Part shown: in pieces, positions 10,841 to 22,814 of the stretch
Numbering within the stretch: position 1 is the stretch's first letter
Layout of the letters: every line of letters starts with the position of its first letter
From: Pieris napi
Lineage: Eukaryota > Arthropoda > Insecta > Lepidoptera > Pieridae
Assembly (NCBI RefSeq): GCF_905475465.1
Contig: NC_062249.1
Location: 5,654,501-5,718,500, forward strand
DNA length: 64,000 nt
Reading direction: 5' to 3'
The notes under the pieces: generated by a model
Databases searched by the model: none
Told to the model about the DNA's origin: nothing
What the model saw: only the letters and a program-made list of their open reading frames with translations
Position numbers and translations under genes: made by a program

Positions 10841-11534
10841 GGGCTACACATAACAAACAATTCAAACAAAATAAAGAAACGATTCATAAAACAGATAATA
10901 GAAGCTGGGAAACAGTATGTTATTGTCAATAAAACCCAACACTTATCTCATACAAACACGAGTTGTAAAAAAGAAAAAAGTTCAATCTGAAATACAACCC
11001 TTATAATTTGGCTCATTACTAAATGCAAGAGAAACATATTCTGCCTTAACCGCCCCTATAAATAAAGGCGACGGGAGAAAGGGAAAAATTTTATTATCCC
11101 TTCCCACCCTCTAAAGGAGAAATATGAAATAAAATGAAAATGTAATATGAAAAAAATATGGAGTGCGCGAGGCAAGACAAAGGGTTGGAATGGGATAGGT
11201 TAACGTGGAGATGGCTAGCGGTTGGTTTAAGAAAGAGAGCAACTCCTAGGTAGGTATTTAGTTTGAACACTCGAGTAATACAATTTAATACGAGCTGGTT
11301 TAAACAGACACCCGATAATACAAGACAGACAAGTATTTCCATAACTCCCATGATCCAATAATTTTATTAACCTCTATTAAAGTCTATAATAAAATTTTAA
11401 TACAACTGCATAATACATTTAGTGGTAGAGACCAGTAGGTCAGCCTAGGCAGGATGGAAGACAGAAAGACATGCTCCACCAATAAAAGGCACCAATTGGG
11501 GTGAGGTAATACAGGATGGAGAGCGCTGGAAGTG
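10841..11534. other. Non-coding stretch
   Basis: No recognised gene. The minus-strand 85-codon frame near 11094-11351 has no domain and looks accidental. Confidence 0.5.
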
Positions 11535-11680
11535 GACTTTCTGTCTGGTCCCTGTGCCCGTTTTAACATTCACTCGAACGCGGACGATTACGAAATGAAT
11601 ATAAAAATAAAACAGATACAGAAATCTGAGGCCCAGACCTAAACCGGTGGTAGTGCCACTGGGTGTTTTTTCTAATTAGA
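11535..11680 (+). mobile_element. SINE fragment, promoter part lost
   Basis: Matches the SINE body and tail (AACATTCACTCGAACG, then CAGATACAGAAATCTGAGGC and TAGTGCCACTG) but lacks the A/B boxes and has an internal deletion. A very degenerate trace may extend left to about 11485. Confidence 0.75.
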
Positions 11681-13009
11681 ATATCTCCGACTAGGTACAC
11701 TATGCTACGTTACATTAATACCATATCTACTAATCAATGATCTAGATTTTGTTTGAAGACTGAAAATGTTTGTATATTTTCTAACTTGATTTGAGATTCC
11801 AAGCTTAACGGTATTCTTAAGAGAATATTTATTCTTGTTGGAGTTATCATTAATTTGGGTTTATTAGAAAAAAATATTAAAAAGCCCTCTCCACACTATG
11901 CCTTTAATACAAGGCGGGGGTTCGGCCTCAGGCAGCGAAGACTCGCTTCTATAAATCTACCTTATCATAAAAAACCCTTCTTTATTCCCTCATACCTACT
12001 TGTGCGCCATGTTTACGGCTATGATTTACTCATTGGGGTAAAAAGGTTTTAGATTTTATAGTCTTTTTATATGCGGCTTTGGAATTATTTGGCTTACGCC
12101 TGATGTTCGTCACCTTCATTCCTTATGTAGGTACATACAAACTTTTTAAAATCTATAAGCTTGGAGAACTTTACGCCGGAGTTATCATACTACCTTACCA
12201 ATTATTACATTTAAGTAAAAATTTACAAATTTAATACGATACGCGTTTTCTCGTTTGTCTGTTCCAGTGATACTGAGTAATACCTAGTATTTTGCGTATA
12301 AATTGGGCGATAACGGGTAGGTATATGATTACGATGCAACTCAGTTACCAGAATTCATACAAGATATTGTACGGTTTTTGTGGGTATAAACAGATGCTTA
12401 GACCAATTGGATCTATAGTCACATATTTATAACCTAATAAATAGACTTTCCAGCACAATAACACTCGTAACTAAAGAGATTGATTTCTAGATAGCTATCG
12501 CGAGAAGTTTTCTAAAGGTAGTAGATACCAGCTTTTAATTTTTTATTAATATATGTTTTGTTGCTATTTTATCCTATAAATACACCCTATGTTATTGATA
12601 AATGTGGCTTTATAAACGTAAAAGAAATTAAAAATCGGTTTAGTATTGGAGTTAAATTACAAACAAAACTCGTAATATTAGTGTAAACTAACTCCTAACG
12701 ATGGACTTTGAGAAAGACTCTTCTTTAATAGCTGATCCTACTGTGCTGTCGTGTATTAATAAAAAAAATACAAGATAGTAGATGTCTTTTAAAAAGAACT
12801 ATAAACATAATCTGTTCATGCGAAAAATTTGTGTTCGATCTTCAAAAGGTTTGCAGGTAGAAGACAGGACCCTTACAAAAATTAGCCCAGAGGGGAGCAA
12901 GAGGGGTGTTAGGGGGCGCTAAGAGTATTTTTCTCCCAAATAAGGTTGATGACACATATATCTGTGAACGGTTAAGAGTTAAAAAAGCGTTTACTTTTTA
13001 CAGTGGAAG
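11681..13009. other. Non-coding stretch
   Basis: Nothing recognised beyond AT-rich sequence. The 65-codon frame at 11855-12052 shows no domain. Confidence 0.5.
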
Positions 13010-13215
13010 AACAGCCTAGTGACTACAGTCTTCCTGAGGTCGACTCTGTCTATGTCCACACCGAGTGTACATTTAACACTCGCTGTGAAGAGAAGTATCT
13101 TAAGGAAACCGGCATGTCTCAGATACAAAAAGGCTGATCGTCTAATTCGATCGGCTTATTAGCAAAAAAACATATAGAAATTTGAGACCAACACCTTTAA
13201 AAGTTGTACTGTTGT
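13010..13215 (+). mobile_element. Old, degenerate SINE copy
   Basis: Recognisable as the same SINE from CAGCCTAGTGACTACAG, AACACTCGCTGTGAAG, AAGGAAACCGGCATGTCT and a decayed tail. The A box is mutated and the B box is not intact. Confidence 0.65.
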
Positions 13216-14059
13216 TTACTTTTTAAGGGTTAATGGCTGACATCCAAATACTCAAAACTCCTTACACTTTAAATACAACTAGAAACAGCTCCTTATGAAA
13301 TACAATAGCCGATACGAAAATAATCAAAATGAGTCCAAAAGTGTCTCATGGTACTTTAAACAAAAAAATCGGAGGAAAAAACTAAAAATTGTAAAAAAAT
13401 TTTTTTTTATTTTTGACTAGATTGTGTCTTGAAGCAAATTGGAGTACGGGTTTGTTAGTAGTGTTTCCTTATGTATACTTTGTACTAATATTTCTACTAC
13501 TAAGTAACAAGTAAGTAGTTATTAATTTTAAAACATTAAGGCATTATTTTATTACACATATCTTAAAATGTTATAATAATTAGGTCTGTTTGTTGCGGAC
13601 GTAATATTATATAATCGACGAATTAAATGAAAAAGGTTGCGCTGCAATCCAACTTGATTTCTACTGTCTAACAAGTCGAAAGATCTAACAAGAATCATCA
13701 AAGTAGTGATACCTATATATACACCACATTTATGGAGTTATTTTATACATTTAAAAACTAAATTATTACATGGCGATTCGATGTTCGCGCCCTACGCGCC
13801 TTGTTCAGCGAATTGTGGACACACCCTAAAAGGGGTATTGTCCCGAGTTTTTGCCAAGGACCCAGTAAGTGAATTCTGCAGATAATTTTATATTAGGGAG
13901 GCTTCCGAGGTTTTTTCGGGACTTGATCATGTTGCGGAGTTATAAAGCTTTTTATGAAAATGTTAGGGTTTCTTTTTACTCGCTTTATGCTTCCCGTGAC
14001 ATTGTCTAGGTTTTTTAAAGCGATCTTTTGTTACCTACTTTTATGCAGCCTAGTTTTTA
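13216..14059. other. Non-coding stretch
   Basis: No gene seen. AT-rich, with a GC-richer patch at about 13780-13930. Confidence 0.5.
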
Positions 14060-14063
14060 CATA

Positions 14064-14330
14064 TTACTGATTAGTTAAGTAATAATAATAATATTGTTTA
14101 TTCAGATGTCTCTGTCTAGTGTATCTGTGTTCCCTTTTTTGGCAAAGGCCTCCTCCAAATCCCGCCATTCCACACTGTGCCATTCTCTGCCATGTACCAC
14201 CTGCTTGTTTTTTAATGTGGTCTATCCACCTTCTAAGTTGACTTCCTCTTTTTCGTTTGCTGTTTGGGCACCAGTTTAGTAGTTTTTTGCCCCACTTTTT
14301 TGGTCCTGGCACATGGTTTTGTCATGTGCC
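14064..14330 (-). pseudogene. RTE-like LINE reverse transcriptase, C-terminal remnant
   Basis: The minus strand reads RKRGSQLRRWIDHIKKQAGG, TWQRMAQCGMAG, which resembles the C-terminal tail of RTE-type endonuclease-reverse transcriptases (a GRP.RW.DD / W...A.DR..W pattern). It ends in a run of Tyr codons made by a (TAA)n microsatellite at 14080-14096, the likely 3' tail. The rest of the element is absent. Confidence 0.6.
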
Positions 14331-15098
14331 AGGCCCATTTCCACTTCAGTTTATTTATTGGTATTGTACATTTCTGTTACCTTAGTTATTTTTCTTAACG
14401 CTTTCTTTAAGTATAACGTATTAAAACCCTTTTTTAAATACCAGGATGTGACTTTATTGGCATACTTCAATGATATTGACTCGAGTCCACGAATTCTGCA
14501 GTGATGTTATGACATGAGATGTCTCATCATACAACTGAGCTTTGGGCTCATCAGGAGCAAAAAATTTGAACAAACTTTTAAATCACATTTTAAATATCTA
14601 TATTTTTTATTGTAACACGAATGAAACTATTTTAACAGTCAAATGCAAGATTTTGACAGTTATTGTTATAATCTTCATATTAGAATCTTTCATCCATTCT
14701 AGAGAAAGGAAAATATATCTTATTAAGACCTTTGGTAAGTAACATAATTGGTCTAGTTTTATTTTAATAATTTACATTTACAAATAAAGATTACTCCCAA
14801 ACAAACCCCAAAAAGTGTTATAAAAATATTAAATAGCTTGTTTATTGTAATTCTTATTAATATCATGTCATATCGCGAATAGATTAATAAAGAAATAACT
14901 GTAAGTAATTTTTTATTAAGTTTTAATTCATAAAATATAGAGATTTTATAGTATTTATGACTGCGAATAGTAAAACAAAAGGCGATACGAATGGAACAAA
15001 AAAATATCGAATTACCATCGAACCAGCGTTATTTCGGCTTTCGGCATACCTAACCAACATTACTCTCCAGACCAATTAAATGTATTTTTCGGAAGTCA
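14331..15098. other. Non-coding stretch
   Basis: AT-rich; no gene or known repeat recognised. Confidence 0.5.
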
Positions 15099-15129
15099 AA
15101 TTCAAATTCAAATTCAAATTCAAATTCAA
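15099..15129 (-). repeat. (AAATTC)n microsatellite, LINE 3' tail
   Basis: About five copies of AAATTC (TTGAAT on the LINE strand) immediately at the 3' end of the LINE. Short repeats replace poly(A) tails in several insect LINE families. Confidence 0.85.
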
Positions 15130-15849
15130 AAATCATTTATTCACGTAGGTAACACAATGTACACTTGTGATTCGTCATTAAAGATATAAATATTAATGCT
15201 TCTAATTTTACATTTACTGCCAGTTCTCAAATCAAGGGCGTAGAACGGAAGAGAAGAACTGGCAATAAACTCTCCGCCACTCTTTTTAATCGCCATGTTT
15301 TTTTTTTTTTTTTTTACACAACGGTTGTAAGGAGCTGCAACCATTACACCATGTTCCACATGACATTTTAAGTAATTAATAATAAGAACATAAATAAAAA
15401 CAAAGACTTGTCCCCTATCAGCAGGAGGCATGGTGAAATAGGAGCACGCACTTACATTCTCGTGGGAACAACACGCAAACACATAGTCGAAATAATTAAC
15501 ATCACCGCATACACGAATTCAAGTACGACCAGTCACCACAAGCAGCACCCGTTCACGAGTATGACGCATGGCCAGCCATCGGCCCCCTCGCCTTATTTTA
15601 GGGAGAGAGACAACCCGACGCATGGACGCCGCCACAAGCAATGACATTTAAGCGAGCATGACGATCCTTGAAATGTGGACTTGGCTACATAAGAAAATAA
15701 TAATAATACTGAAATAATTGGATACCACATGGATCACGGTTTGTTCCCACTTTACATTAAAACAGTCGTGGATGTTGACGATCGCCCCAAAGTCTGGAAA
15801 TGCAGCCGAGAGATTCAGTCGTGTTACCTATAATATATACTGGAGCAAC

Positions 15850-17907
15850 TCATATCCAAGCACTAGGATCGTTTAAATATTCATTTATATTATAATAAGC
15901 CTTAGTAAGCAGTTTTACTTTAATGTACGATTTAAATTTATTTATTGACAACGCTTGTATCTCACTAGGGATTTTGTTGAAAAAACGTATACAATTGCCT
16001 TGGAAAGAATTACTCGTTTTATGCAGCCTTCTGGTTGGTGCGCTAATTTTGTCTTTATTACGAGTACTATAATTATGGAAGCTACTATTCTTTTTAAAGA
16101 TATCTATATTTTTCCGCACATACAAAATATTCTCATAAATGTATTGACTTGCCAGAGTCAAAATATGTAATTCCTTAAATTTGCTTCGGACCGACTCCCG
16201 TGGGGACAACCCACAGATCGCTCTTATAGCCCGCTTTTGCACTACAAATATCGATTTAATGTCAGCTGCATTACCCCACAAAATAACACCATATGACATT
16301 ATACTATGAAAATAGCTGAAATAAACAAGCTTTGCTGTGTTCTCATCCGTAAGATCGCGTATCTTTTTAACTGCGAACGCTGCGGAACTTAGCCTATTCG
16401 AAAGACCTTCTATGTGTCGGCCCCACTGGAGTTTACTATCTAAAGTAATTCCCAAGAACACCGCATTATCAACAAAGTCTATTTCCTCGTCTTTAATTAT
16501 TATTTGAGAATGACTACTTTTTACATTTGTAGTTACAAATTTAACACATTTTGTCTTCTTTTCGTTTAACTTAAGATTATTTGTATTAAACCAGTGAACT
16601 ACACTGGAGATGGCACTGTTTACGTTATCAAGTGATGGATTTTGTCGTTTCACTTTAAATAAAAGCGAAGTGTCATCAGCAAACAGTACTATCTCGTGAA
16701 GCTCCTTTACAAGAAATGGCAGGTCATTTATATAGACAAGGAATAAGAAGGGACCAAGTATGGAGCCCTGCGGTACTCCCATAGTAACAGAGGATCCCTG
16801 TGATATAGCTCCATTTACATTTACCTTTTGAATTCTATCGCTCAGGTATGATTCCACAAGATTTAGCGCCCTTTCGCCAATGCCATAGTGTTGAAGTTTC
16901 TTGATTAGGATTTCGTGATGGACACAGTCAAAAGCCTTTGATAAGTCGCAAAAAACTCCAATGGCATCATGAGAATTTTCCCAAGCATTTAAAATCTCGG
17001 AAATTAATTGAATGCCAGCATCTGCTGTAGAGCGACCTCTTGTAAAACCAAACTGCTGGCTATGCATAATTTTATTATTATTAAAATGTGTCAATAATTG
17101 TTCAAGAATGATTTTTTCAAAGATTTTACTCAAAGCCGGCAGCACAGATATGGGTCTAAAATTTGTGGGGTCCGAAGTGCTGCCCGTTTTGAATAACGGT
17201 GTGATTTTACTTATCTTCATCTGGTCTGGAAAGACTCCACAATCTATACATTCATTAAATATTATAGCCAACTCTGAACTGATAGTATTGATTACTGATT
17301 GTAAAATGAAAACAGATACACCCCAAAGATCTTTAGTTTTTTTTATTTTTAGCTGTTTAAATGTTTTTATAATGTCATTGCAGCTAATGCGGCTAAATAC
17401 AAACTTATGATTGCATACAGGAACATTCTTTTTCAATAATAAAAGGGCGGCTGATGGTGAAGAATTTAAAACGCTGGTTGTATTTAAAGGAATGTTAGTA
17501 AAAAACTCTTCAAATGCAGAGGCTACTTCGAGGTCGGAACTAATTACTTTGCCGTTTATGTTCACTTTGAATTCAGTATCCTTTCTGGAGGTTCTTCCAG
17601 TCTCCTCGTTTATAATTTTCCAAGTAGCCTTTATCTTATCAGAGCTGTTGTTTATTCTAAGACTTAAGTGTTTCGCCTTAGCGATTCTACACTCTTGCCT
17701 AAAACTTTTTGAGAATATCCTAACATAAGTTTTAAATTCTTCACTGTCATTATACTGTTTTTCATCATACAACTCATACAATTTTTGCCTTTTTTTGTGT
17801 AGCTCCGGAGTTGCCCAGTCACAAAAGGTAGGTTTCTCCGAGACCAAAAAAGTCTTTGGAGTGAACACATTTTTGAATTCACCAATAAATGTCGTCTTAA
17901 TGCATCT
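15850..17907 (-). CDS. Reverse transcriptase of a LINE, 5'-truncated but open (685 codons)
   Basis: The frame is open from 17907 (just after a TAA at 17908-17910) to 15850. Residue numbers count from the GTG at 17868. It has the fingers/palm motifs of non-LTR reverse transcriptases in order: PLFKTGSTSDPTNFRPIS (about 224-241), FGFTRGRSTADA (273-284), VFCDLSKAFDCVHHE (305-319), GVPQGSILGP (364-373), the catalytic FADD (396-399) and FLGITLDSKLQWGRHI. The C-terminus (FFNKIPSEIQALSINKFKSY) is typical of jockey/CR1-like elements. No ATG start is credible and the upstream endonuclease is missing, so this is a fragment and not a complete gene. The lack of stops in 685 codons implies recent insertion. 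Confidence 0.85.
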   Translation of the reverse strand, partial: RCIKTTFIGEFKNVFTPKTFLVSEKPTFCDWATPELHKKRQKLYELYDEKQYNDSEEFKTYVRIFSKSFRQECRIAKAKHLSLRINNSSDKIKATWKIINEETGRTSRKDTEFKVNINGKVISSDLEVASAFEEFFTNIPLNTTSVLNSSPSAALLLLKKNVPVCNHKFVFSRISCNDIIKTFKQLKIKKTKDLWGVSVFILQSVINTISSELAIIFNECIDCGVFPDQMKISKITPLFKTGSTSDPTNFRPISVLPALSKIFEKIILEQLLTHFNNNKIMHSQQFGFTRGRSTADAGIQLISEILNAWENSHDAIGVFCDLSKAFDCVHHEILIKKLQHYGIGERALNLVESYLSDRIQKVNVNGAISQGSSVTMGVPQGSILGPFLFLVYINDLPFLVKELHEIVLFADDTSLLFKVKRQNPSLDNVNSAISSVVHWFNTNNLKLNEKKTKCVKFVTTNVKSSHSQIIIKDEEIDFVDNAVFLGITLDSKLQWGRHIEGLSNRLSSAAFAVKKIRDLTDENTAKLVYFSYFHSIMSYGVILWGNAADIKSIFVVQKRAIRAICGLSPRESVRSKFKELHILTLASQYIYENILYVRKNIDIFKKNSSFHNYSTRNKDKISAPTRRLHKTSNSFQGNCIRFFNKIPSEIQALSINKFKSYIKVKLLTKAYYNINEYLNDPSAWI

Positions 17908-17910
17908 TTA

Positions 17911-18179
17911 CTCTATGGACAAGACCTTAGCTGACAAAAAGCTGGAATAATTTTCCAAAAAGGGTAAGTATAAGCGCCTAAAAGTATCCCTCTTATAAGC
18001 AGAGAGGATCAGTATATTTATTTTTACGTAAAAACGTTCATTCAAGTTCCGTGGAGTCGCCGAGTATATTTTTGATATAATAATCCATAATTTACGCGAA
18101 CAATTAATGGTGTAACTCATCGTATTGGTGACCTGTTGTTTAAACCTTAGTATTATATAATGCTTAAAATGGTGGCGCT
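17911..18179. other. Short non-coding gap upstream of the LINE
   Basis: A 70-codon minus-strand frame sits here in the same phase as the reverse transcriptase, but it has no endonuclease motifs. It may be host sequence at the truncation point. Confidence 0.4.
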
Positions 18180-18357
18180 TAATATAGTGGCGCGGAAGTA
18201 GATGATCAGCCGTCTATGCCTAACGATAGATTTTTAGATATAAAGCTTGTCCTCACGATAGTTTCTTAAAAAAGGCCCTTTGATGCACAGTCGTGATTCG
18301 AACACACGACCGGCGGTTGAGAAGTGCACGCTTATGCCACTAGGCCAACACAGCTCT
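18180..18357 (-). mobile_element. SINE copy, minus strand
   Basis: Reading the minus strand: TGTTGGCCTAGTGGC (A box), GTGTTCGAATCACGACTG (B-box region), then ATCGTGAGG and GGCTGATCATCTACTT from the SINE body. The anticodon-side half differs from the main subfamily, so this may be a divergent subfamily. Confidence 0.72.
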
Positions 18358-18359
18358 GA

Positions 18360-21105
18360 TCATATTATGAAGATGACCTTTATATAAAAAGGAGGAACAT
18401 ACCTTTCATTCAATAGGCTTCATAAGGATTCGCTCAAACGAACATATAAAGCAACTCCATTCATTTCCTATCCAGTCCTGTCTAATGGAAAAAAGGATAA
18501 AATTGAAGGGATACGTTTTAATATTTTTTTCATTAAAGTTTTTAATATTAATGCAGACATATCAGGGCTTTCCTAATTATATCCCGGAGTCCCTATTTTC
18601 CGGGCTGTTGGCGGCAAACGCTACCTGTAAAGGATTAGTCTGGAATCTGGATGTTTATGATATAACTTTTTTTAACCGGGAATTCCATTCGTGTAGAACT
18701 CTTATTTAATTTTCGTAATGCAGTCACCTTAGATTTAATAATAGAAAATGCATAAATAGAATATCTAGTCATAGGTCAACATTTATCATAATGATATGTC
18801 AACTTTATTGTTTGACTAATCTAAAATTCCCTTTAGTATTAGTAGGTATTTCTCACAATTATCAAACAAAAATGACGCCCTGCGAAACATTTTTATATTG
18901 GGTTATGATGCGTCAGAACTCCCCTTCACGTTTCTAGATCGAGCGTAAGCAATTGCCGCTAATGCAATAATTCTGAAGTTGGGAAAAATCGGACCCCCAC
19001 CAAGTTAGCCATAGTCAACATTTTAGTTTTTGTGATATTTAAATAAACTTTATTTAACTAGATAATGCGTTATTTACCTTCAATGTATTAAATACCTTTT
19101 TTCTATTGTTAGTGTCAATTTTCTAAAAACGTAGAATAAGGCGATAGATAAAAATTTTATCTTGTTACGCCAATGAAGTATAACTTCTAATGCGTGTAAT
19201 TAAGTACACACACGTTTTTTTCTTACTGAAAGTAAAATGGTTGTGGAGCTGAAGTCATTAGATAATATCTTTAGGTAATTGAAATGCTTGTTATTGTCTT
19301 TACAGATAAAACAACTAAAGGGGTTGCAAGTTATTTAAAGTATAGACTCTATACTTCTATACTATAGAGCATATAAGTAGCTGAATGTATGTGAATGGCC
19401 GTTTATGATTGTAGTATAAGATAAAAAGTCCTCCCTCTAAATGGATTAATTATTTTGATTATATTGGTAAATATATTTTTTACGATTAAATTGGCTGAAA
19501 CGACCTGAACAAACATTTTTGCTTAAAATTTGCATCCTATAGCTAGTTAATAGTTTTTAGCATCAATGCTTTTTTTCAAATCAGCCCTTTAAAACAATTA
19601 ATAAGCACTTTTCCAACATTATCCGATTATCACCATAACATAAACTATCACACCAAAGTGGGCACAGTTTTAATTGTAAATATGGACAAACTTACTACTC
19701 CTTAAAGTATTTTTTTATTGTAATTCGATAGCGACAATAACAGAAACAAGGAATACATAAAATCAGTAACAATACTTAGCCCGCCATCTATCGGGGAGTA
19801 GCAGACCTAGTAATATATTCAAAGCCATATTAAAACATTTATACAGTCTAAATTTTAAATCTATAAACAAATTTTAAGAAAAAAATAAAAAACACACAAT
19901 AAAGAGCTTTAAATGATTTCATCTAACGAATAACTGAAGCAAAAAGGTTTTTTTATAATAAAGTCTTTGTAATAAATTTGGACCAGAGGACTCTAAAATA
20001 ATACATTTTGTCCTGTCACGGTAAACAAATCAAATCAATCGTTTGACGGAGGCTCTCTTATGAATACGTTTTTATTTCACCCCTTGGCCTTTCAGTTTTG
20101 GGGATAAACAAAAATTCTGTTTATGGATTAATTCTATTTATTTGTGTTTATGGAATGTGGAAAATTTTCGGTCCTCTACTACTTCCAAAATAAACATTTA
20201 AACTATTTATTTTGGCTCTAAAGTACTTTGAAAGAATATCATTATCTAAATAATAAATATCAAAGTGAATAAGTTAAATTGTTGTGGTGTTAACGTTTTA
20301 CACAACAATATATATATAAACAATAAATTGAATCTAAAAGAAAGTTTTGAATTTACGAAAGTAGAAGTAAATTACGGAACCAAGACAGTATTTTGTAAAT
20401 CATACTCTTCCTCTTTTTTTCGACCTTTTACAATTACGTTCTACGCGACTGAATATCAGTGAATGACGCATTCTTTTACTTTTTTTCGTTTTATCCTTTT
20501 TTCCGAACCTTTTTTCCACAGAAGCGGATTTTCGCTTATTTTCTCGCATCATTGCCTCATAAAAGGAATGAGGGTAATTTATGAAGTGCTTTTTTAAACC
20601 TTGGTGTTTTTATTTATAAATATGTAACAACAATAGATAATATGTTTAATTTAAACATCCTTCGCCAAAGTACTGTTTCAATATATTGATAAATATTCAC
20701 CCTAATTATCCAAATATATACAAAAACAGGTTTTATATACCAAATTAGTATTATATAAAATTAGTAATGCACAGAATTTAAGTAAAAAAGCTTTTCTTTT
20801 TTCTTGATTCTTATTTTAAATTGATAATGCTATTGCAGCGCTATCGGATAAAATAAGAACTAATGGCAAAACACCGCGCCATCTAGTGGCAAGTAGTACC
20901 CTCGTCATAATACATTCTCGCTTGCCTTATTACTCCTGTTGAGGTTGAGAACTGAGTCGACGAGGCGTAAGTCATATTTCTAATATTATCTTATAAGAAA
21001 ATAATAATCCAGCCAATGCTGTTGGTAATAATTAATAATTTCTAGATAAATAAATTCTAATTAAGGTCATACTTAAGAAATTCTGTGTACTTGAACAAAC
21101 ATATT
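18360..21105. other. Long AT-rich non-coding stretch
   Basis: No gene or recognised repeat over about 2.7 kb. The 74-codon frame at 18485-18709 and the 65-codon frame at 20265-20462 have no domain or supporting context. Confidence 0.5.
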
Positions 21106-21240
21106 ATTCTTGGGCCGTAGGGTTACCCTGTAGGGGTGAACCCAGAGCTGGTGCTTTCCTCGCTCAACGAATAAGTACCGCAATATGAGGAAATGCTGCC
21201 AACGTTAAAGGTACACTGCCATAGATACCAAACTATTTAA
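21106..21240 (+). mobile_element. LINE 3' fragment (RT C-terminus of the HGPWG family), degenerate
   Basis: Shares AGAGCTGGTGCTTTCCTCGC, GAGGAAATGCTGCCAACG and AAAGGTACACTGCC with the better copy at 55345-55700 and the inverted one at 34685-34880. Confidence 0.65.
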
Positions 21241-21467
21241 ATTTAAATAAATAATAAATATTTTTTTAAATTTTCTATTTATTAATTTAATTTATAAATA
21301 GAATATTAAAACATCAAACAATCAAAATCATAATGTATGTACATTATTATAGATAAACTATTGTTTGTTAACATAATAGTAAATATAATGTAATAAATGA
21401 TCACAAAAATATATTGCATATTCATTAATAGGATATTATGAATAGGTATGCATGCATGCTTATTCTT

Positions 21468-21590
21468 AAAAGGCCGGCAACGCACTCGCGAGCCATCTGG
21501 CATTGAGAGTGTCCATGGGCGGCGGTATCACTTAACATCAGGTGAGCCTCCTGCCCGTTTGGCCCCCGTTCTATAAAAAAAAACAAAAAG
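21468..21590 (+). mobile_element. CR1/jockey-like LINE 3' tail
   Basis: The commonest LINE piece in the window. It runs from AAGGCCGGCAACGCACTCGC through GAGAGTGTCCATGGGCGG to CATCAGGTGAGCCTCCTGCC and an A-rich end. Longer copies (29753-30082, 59765-60180) show that it encodes the last residues of a reverse transcriptase (FLKGRQ..., SGIESVHGRRYHLTSGEPP). Confidence 0.85.
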
Positions 21591-22329
21591 AACGAAGACT
21601 TCTTATTTATTATTTATATTCTTCTTAATATTAACAACTATTGGTTTTTGTATTATGCTTGTTCTAAAATAATGATTAAGCCTTTATTTTTATAACTATA
21701 TATTATATTTCTGTTAATCTGAGAATCATAAATTATCTCCCATAAACCTATTTTTCCCTTAACAAATTCTCTCACATTTAGTAGCGATGTTTATTAAATA
21801 AAACTCCCCTCCAAATTAAGGTATCACGTACACAGTTAGCCAAATAGCCTGCGTCGTGGGAAATGTTACGTTTTTTACGTTTTCTGGAAATTTATCGCTT
21901 TCAGCTAATAAGTATGGAGTGTGCTTGTATTAAAATCTGCTTTTTAAATAAAACTTCTATATACGTGAGTTACATATTTACTTACCTATATTAATTTATT
22001 TTATTTATTTACATTACAGAATTTACACAAATTAAAACGTTTCCGTTCGTCACATCGAAACATATTAAGAAACGCACCCTATACTATCAAATCTAAAGAA
22101 TTTAATAAAGTTTAGTTTGCCATAATAATAATAATAAACTAAGATTTTAAATGTCCAAGTCACTTTGCCAAGTAAGCACTCCTCAAGCCTTTAAGTGAAG
22201 TCAGAAGAGTTACCCAAAACCGATCAGGTTGGTATTCTCTGCTGAATCTCCTCCACATGGAGGACAAAGAACTTTAAGTCTAATAAGTCAAGACTTTGAA
22301 GGATAATCTTCTGTCGAGGCATCTTTTAA

Positions 22330-22455
22330 GTTTTAAAAGGCCGGCAACGCACTTGCGAGTCCTCTGGCATTGAGAGTTTCCCTTGGCGGCGGTATCACAT
22401 AACAGCAGGTGCGCCGCGCCTCCTGCCCGTTTGCCCCTTGTTCTATAAAAAAAAT
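22330..22455 (+). mobile_element. CR1/jockey-like LINE 3' tail
   Basis: Same family as 21468-21590: AAAGGCCGGCAACGCACTTG ... GGCGGCGGTATCAC ... CCTCCTGCCCGTTTG, with a short extra CGC repeat before CCTCCTG. Confidence 0.82.
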
Positions 22456-22814
22456 CCTCAATGAAATTTCTTCTGCTGACCCTTCTTTTCCAATAAGAAA
22501 CAATAAAAATATAGTTTTATCCAAAACTATTCGAATCAAATTGCATGACTTCAAAAGTTATTCTGAAAGACACGGCCATTCTGTTTCTTTACACATATAA
22601 ATCGACTTCGGTATTATATTTAAAATAAGAGGAGTAAAAATTATAAACAGCTTTAAAACATTACTACGAAATGTTAGTTTAAAGAATCCATCTCAATATT
22701 AACGAAGCCTCATTTTTTCTCTGTGCCACTGGTCAGTGATTACCGCCCTAACTCCTGTAATCGCTCGTTTACGGTTTAACCAAGCGGTTAATTTAACTTG
22801 CGGTCGGCCACTCG

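Larger units (their letters stand above)
15099..17907 (-). mobile_element. 5'-truncated LINE of the jockey/CR1 group
   Basis: A minus-strand insertion of at least 2.8 kb: a reverse-transcriptase reading frame (17907-15850), about 720 bp of 3' untranslated sequence, and a 3' tail of repeated hexamers at 15099-15129. No endonuclease domain is found upstream, as expected for 5' truncation during target-primed insertion. Part of its 3' sequence recurs in the opposite orientation at 26216-26375. The exact clade (jockey, Daphne or CR1) is not resolved. Confidence 0.85.

Noticed and set aside
15099..15129. CRISPR-like short repeats
   Set aside because: The hexamers are contiguous without spacers and mark a LINE 3' tail; nothing in the window looks prokaryotic.
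17012..17728. Plus-strand frames of 132 and 105 codons
   Set aside because: Shadows of the reverse-transcriptase frame on the other strand.
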